Shown: positions 63,801-64,000 of the stretch, piece by piece
How the letters are laid out: each line of letters opens with the position of its first letter
How positions within the stretch are numbered: position 1 is the first letter of the stretch
NCBI RefSeq assembly: GCF_021389975.1
Contig: NZ_CP089981.1
Coordinates: forward strand, 6,411,501-6,475,500
Reading direction: 5' to 3'
Source of the DNA: Fulvivirga ulvae
GTDB taxonomy: Bacteria > Bacteroidota > Bacteroidia > Cytophagales > Cyclobacteriaceae
Length of the DNA: 64,000 bases
Notes under the pieces: generated by a model
The model's input: the letters and a program-made list of their open reading frames with translations, nothing else
The model's database searches: none
Told to the model about the DNA's origin: nothing
Position numbers and translations under genes: made by a program

Positions 63801-64000
63801 TCCTTATTAAGAAGTCTCTCCCATATGTTTAGGATTCCGGCTTCAGTCTCGTTACGAGGCGATGTAACTGTTTTTGTGTCCTCTGTTTCCTTAATTGAGT
63901 TTAAAAGTACCGCTTTGTCTATTTTGCCATTAGTGGTTAAGGGCATTTCTTCTACAACATGAACAGCAGCTGGTAACATATAGCCTGGCAGCTTCCTTCC
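57872..64000 (-). CDS. NRPS-A: (A)-T-C-A(MT)-T-C, partial (start beyond window end)
   Basis: The 3' part of an NRPS gene; the reading frame is open to base 64000, where it encodes the A9-A10 end of an A domain (LPGYMLP, TTNGKIDK). The ATG at 63977-63979 is inside this motif and is not the real start. Domains after it, numbered from that ATG: T 43-112 (S75); C 131-560 (HHIASDGWS); A 585-1030 and 1441-1485, interrupted by a methyltransferase (EIGSGTG 1111-1117); T 1503-1570 (S1534); C 1590-2030 (HHIAFDGWS). The A code is DAFWMGGTFK (Val-like), so N-methyl-Val is predicted. The protein ends in the C-A linker at TGFNR, 13 bases before NRPS-B starts with the matching A domain. There is no acidic docking tail. 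Confidence 0.93.
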   Translation of the reverse strand, partial: GRKLPGYMLPAAVHVVEEMPLTTNGKIDKAVLLNSIKETEDTKTVTSPRNETEAGILNIWERLLNKENIGVYDNFFELGGHSLLVTRMASSLRNELQVEISVKDIFLSPTIASIAQLIKGSEKKTVLSDIQAVERQDKMPLSYAQERLWFIHKLHGSVQYHMPAVFQLGEGLDTEILEYAFKSILKRHEVLRTKITEVEGVGYQQVMDETAWSLAINIQPADQPVEESVRSLIDEPFDLSGDYMLRATLIRQETSKYILVVVMHHIASDGWSLSVMLDELMRIYNSMAKGLPLESEDLEVQYADYAWWQRELLSKEIEGQLNYWKDQLADVEPVMLLTDYPRGETKSHKGAIVKHTFSEATIQGLRTICKEEQVTLFMVLIAAFKVLINKYTTVNDICVGIPLAGRRHSKLEHMIGFFVNTLALRSQVDASQSFKSFLKQIENVTLEAYANQDTPFEKVVEEVVGSRNSDNTPLFNIMFALQNTPDLAKIDLQGVEVEEIPLENRTAVFDFVFDLKEINEELKLEFRYCADLFKEDTVNRFISHYEKLLASIIENREQSIGMLDIIPAAEQKVLVEQFSKAENYPAAMGSTVIGLFEEHVEKYAENPALSFGDQTLTYRELNERANKLSAYLIDQGVSKEMPVAIALERSTDLIIGIIAILKSGAAYVPIDVKLPAGRVHFLLDDIQAKIIITDESFKSKLKGYNGDITIVDQSEQKDEISVCDSKNPGVNSDAEHLANIIYTSGTTGRPKGVMVSNHNIVSLVRDQSYARLSDNDVLLSTGAPSFDASTFEYWGMLLNGGHLIMASENNLLVIELLKKEIQRFGVNKMWFTASWFNYIVDTQIDVLEGLDLVMAGGERLSEEHIYKVQSTYPQLSIVNGYGPTENTTFSLTYEIPADYQQENIPIGRPLSGRAAYVLDSNLNLVPVGVIGELYVGGSGVSMGYLNKPELTKERFMANEFEGGTSQLYKTGDLVRWRADGNLQYIGRYDSQVKIRGHRIELGEIENTLNLLDEVSNSCVVTVEGTGGAHRILSYIVPEKKEVQLLENQLQQSQVESWKNLYDSEYGKTENDSAVDEEFNIIGWNDSFTGEPIPAHQMREWLDDISEVIFHEQPQNVMEIGSGTGLIFYALAGKVNNYIGTDFSGSSVRQIQNRIDKGLREYGNNEFHVCPAHEVGEVPVNNVDTVILNSIIQYFPTESYLTEVIEKSIEKLNGQGRLIIGDIRDNRLLKPFKGRLTLGNYQGGMDKREYCWFLDQAVWNEEELCISPQYFAGLKDRFPEIRFIEAFWKRGEEVNELNLYRYTVIIHLQEKEEIKPTWQNWSEWSQNGDLEWVLQQPMFAIKDVPNPRLTKERLLLEAIDSDEIHTVIDIQQYLEQFLSEEERLVADLLRTARSKGHHYKLLLNEDPLKIDLLLSVHPIEGYVDNGLMSSGANQKKDLWSSPLFANINLELQKKVKELLQGQLPEYMVPAEIITIKEIPLTRHGKSDKQFLSTIKTGDELSPTQYCAPENKLQQDLVTIWKELLVKSHIGINDNFFELGGHSLLASRVVSTISSTLNINIKVRDLFMYPTIAELSAHIKDHLSDNDLPAISVERDKDFVPLSFAQERLHFIDNLQGSVQYNMPWVFNIKGSLNIGLLESAFRQIIERHSVLRTVFREEEEVGQHFLNSEDWTISTSEISGEQTREEYEEFINKQVNVPFDLAHDFMVRADIMKRGAEDHTLVVVFHHIAFDGWSIGIFVDELVKIYDSGYSGQPVDLPNLPIQYADYSIWQNRYFKGEYLDDLLGYWKEQLHGLKPIYLPTDMPRPTVQSTRGDTQYFYLDKELSEQLKRVSLEQGATLFMTMLSVFKVMMHKYTRETDLAIGVAIANRTRKEVEPLIGFFVNAIVIRTQLEKTLTFRDYMERVKDSTLKAYEYQDAPFEKVIETVVGKRKSVGNPLIQTMFVLQNTPDVPDLKLADLSLTSEVAANVTSKFDITYDLRDKPEGIEFRVEYCSDLFYPDTIKRMFDHYKTLLTSVVADIDKPIKSMKMMGAQEAHQMLTGFNR
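59660..60883 (-). other. N-methyltransferase insert in the A domain of NRPS-A
   Basis: Located between A8 (GRYDSQVKIRG) and A9 (LPEYMVP) of the Val-like A domain. SAM motif VMEIGSGTGLIFYALAG is present, followed by GTDFSGSS. It is a clear paralogue of the insert in NRPS-B (LEIGCGSG, GTDFSASA), so two successive residues of the peptide should be N-methylated. Confidence 0.85.

Noticed and set aside
63977..63979. ATG as the true start of NRPS-A
   Set aside because: It lies within the A9 motif LPGYMLP and the frame is open to the window end, so the real start is outside.
1..64000. tRNA, rRNA, CRISPR arrays, transposases, MbtH, phosphopantetheinyl transferase, ABC ATPase or PKS genes
   Set aside because: Looked for on both strands by eye and none recognised; repeated A- and C-domain motifs are module homology, not mobile repeats.

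Overview
This window lies inside a large non-ribosomal peptide synthetase (NRPS) gene cluster of a Bacteroidota bacterium, most likely a Cytophagales-type marine or soil glider (inference; genus not determined). The pointers are a TTTG / TAnnTTTG promoter, A-rich ribosome sites, a UpxY/RfaH-type NusG paralogue and very long FtsX-type ABC permeases. Every convincing gene is on the minus strand, so transcription runs from high to low coordinates. Both ends cut through NRPS genes, so the cluster continues on both sides.

Operon 1 (64000 down to 12751) holds five NRPS proteins, here called A to E in transcription order. NRPS-A (57872-64000, start outside the window): A'-T, C-A(MT)-T, C. NRPS-B (47170-57858): A(MT)-T, C-A-T, C-A-T-E-like. 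NRPS-C (39358-47151): C-A-T-E, C-A-T. NRPS-D (20066-32905): four C-A-T modules. NRPS-E (14451-20069): C-A[A]-T-TE. That makes 12 carrier domains. Specificity codes read by eye suggest N-methyl-Val, N-methyl-Asn, unknown, Pro, D-unknown, Asn, unknown, Val, unknown, unknown, and a last position containing a Lys-like domain. Between NRPS-C and NRPS-D are tailoring and export genes: a sulfotransferase-like protein, a clavaminate-synthase-like Fe/2-oxoglutarate oxygenase, two family 9 glycosyltransferases with a small coupled ORF between them, and an ABC permease. A lipoprotein-type M1 peptidase ends the operon.

After about 650 AT-rich bases, operon 2 starts from a recognisable promoter (12142-12170) with a NusG-like antiterminator. 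It then carries a cassette resembling the zwittermicin A extender-unit genes: FkbH-like HAD protein, ACP, acyl-CoA dehydrogenase, two tandem sulfotransferase-like proteins, 3-hydroxyacyl-CoA dehydrogenase, second ACP, second acyl-CoA dehydrogenase, and a free-standing adenylation domain with a serine code. This predicts both hydroxymalonyl-ACP and aminomalonyl-ACP. No ketosynthase or acyltransferase is in the window, so the user of these units is unknown. A second ABC permease and the start of a sixth NRPS gene (1-674) follow.

The most unusual feature is in NRPS-E: a complete adenylation domain sits inside another one, at the A8-A9 site where NRPS-A and NRPS-B carry methyltransferase inserts. 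Other points are a module split between two proteins exactly at the C-A linker, an epimerisation-like domain that has lost its HH motif, and a chain of acidic C-terminal tails and N-terminal docking domains that orders NRPS-B to E. Substrate codes were read by hand and compared with codes remembered from the literature, so they are predictions.
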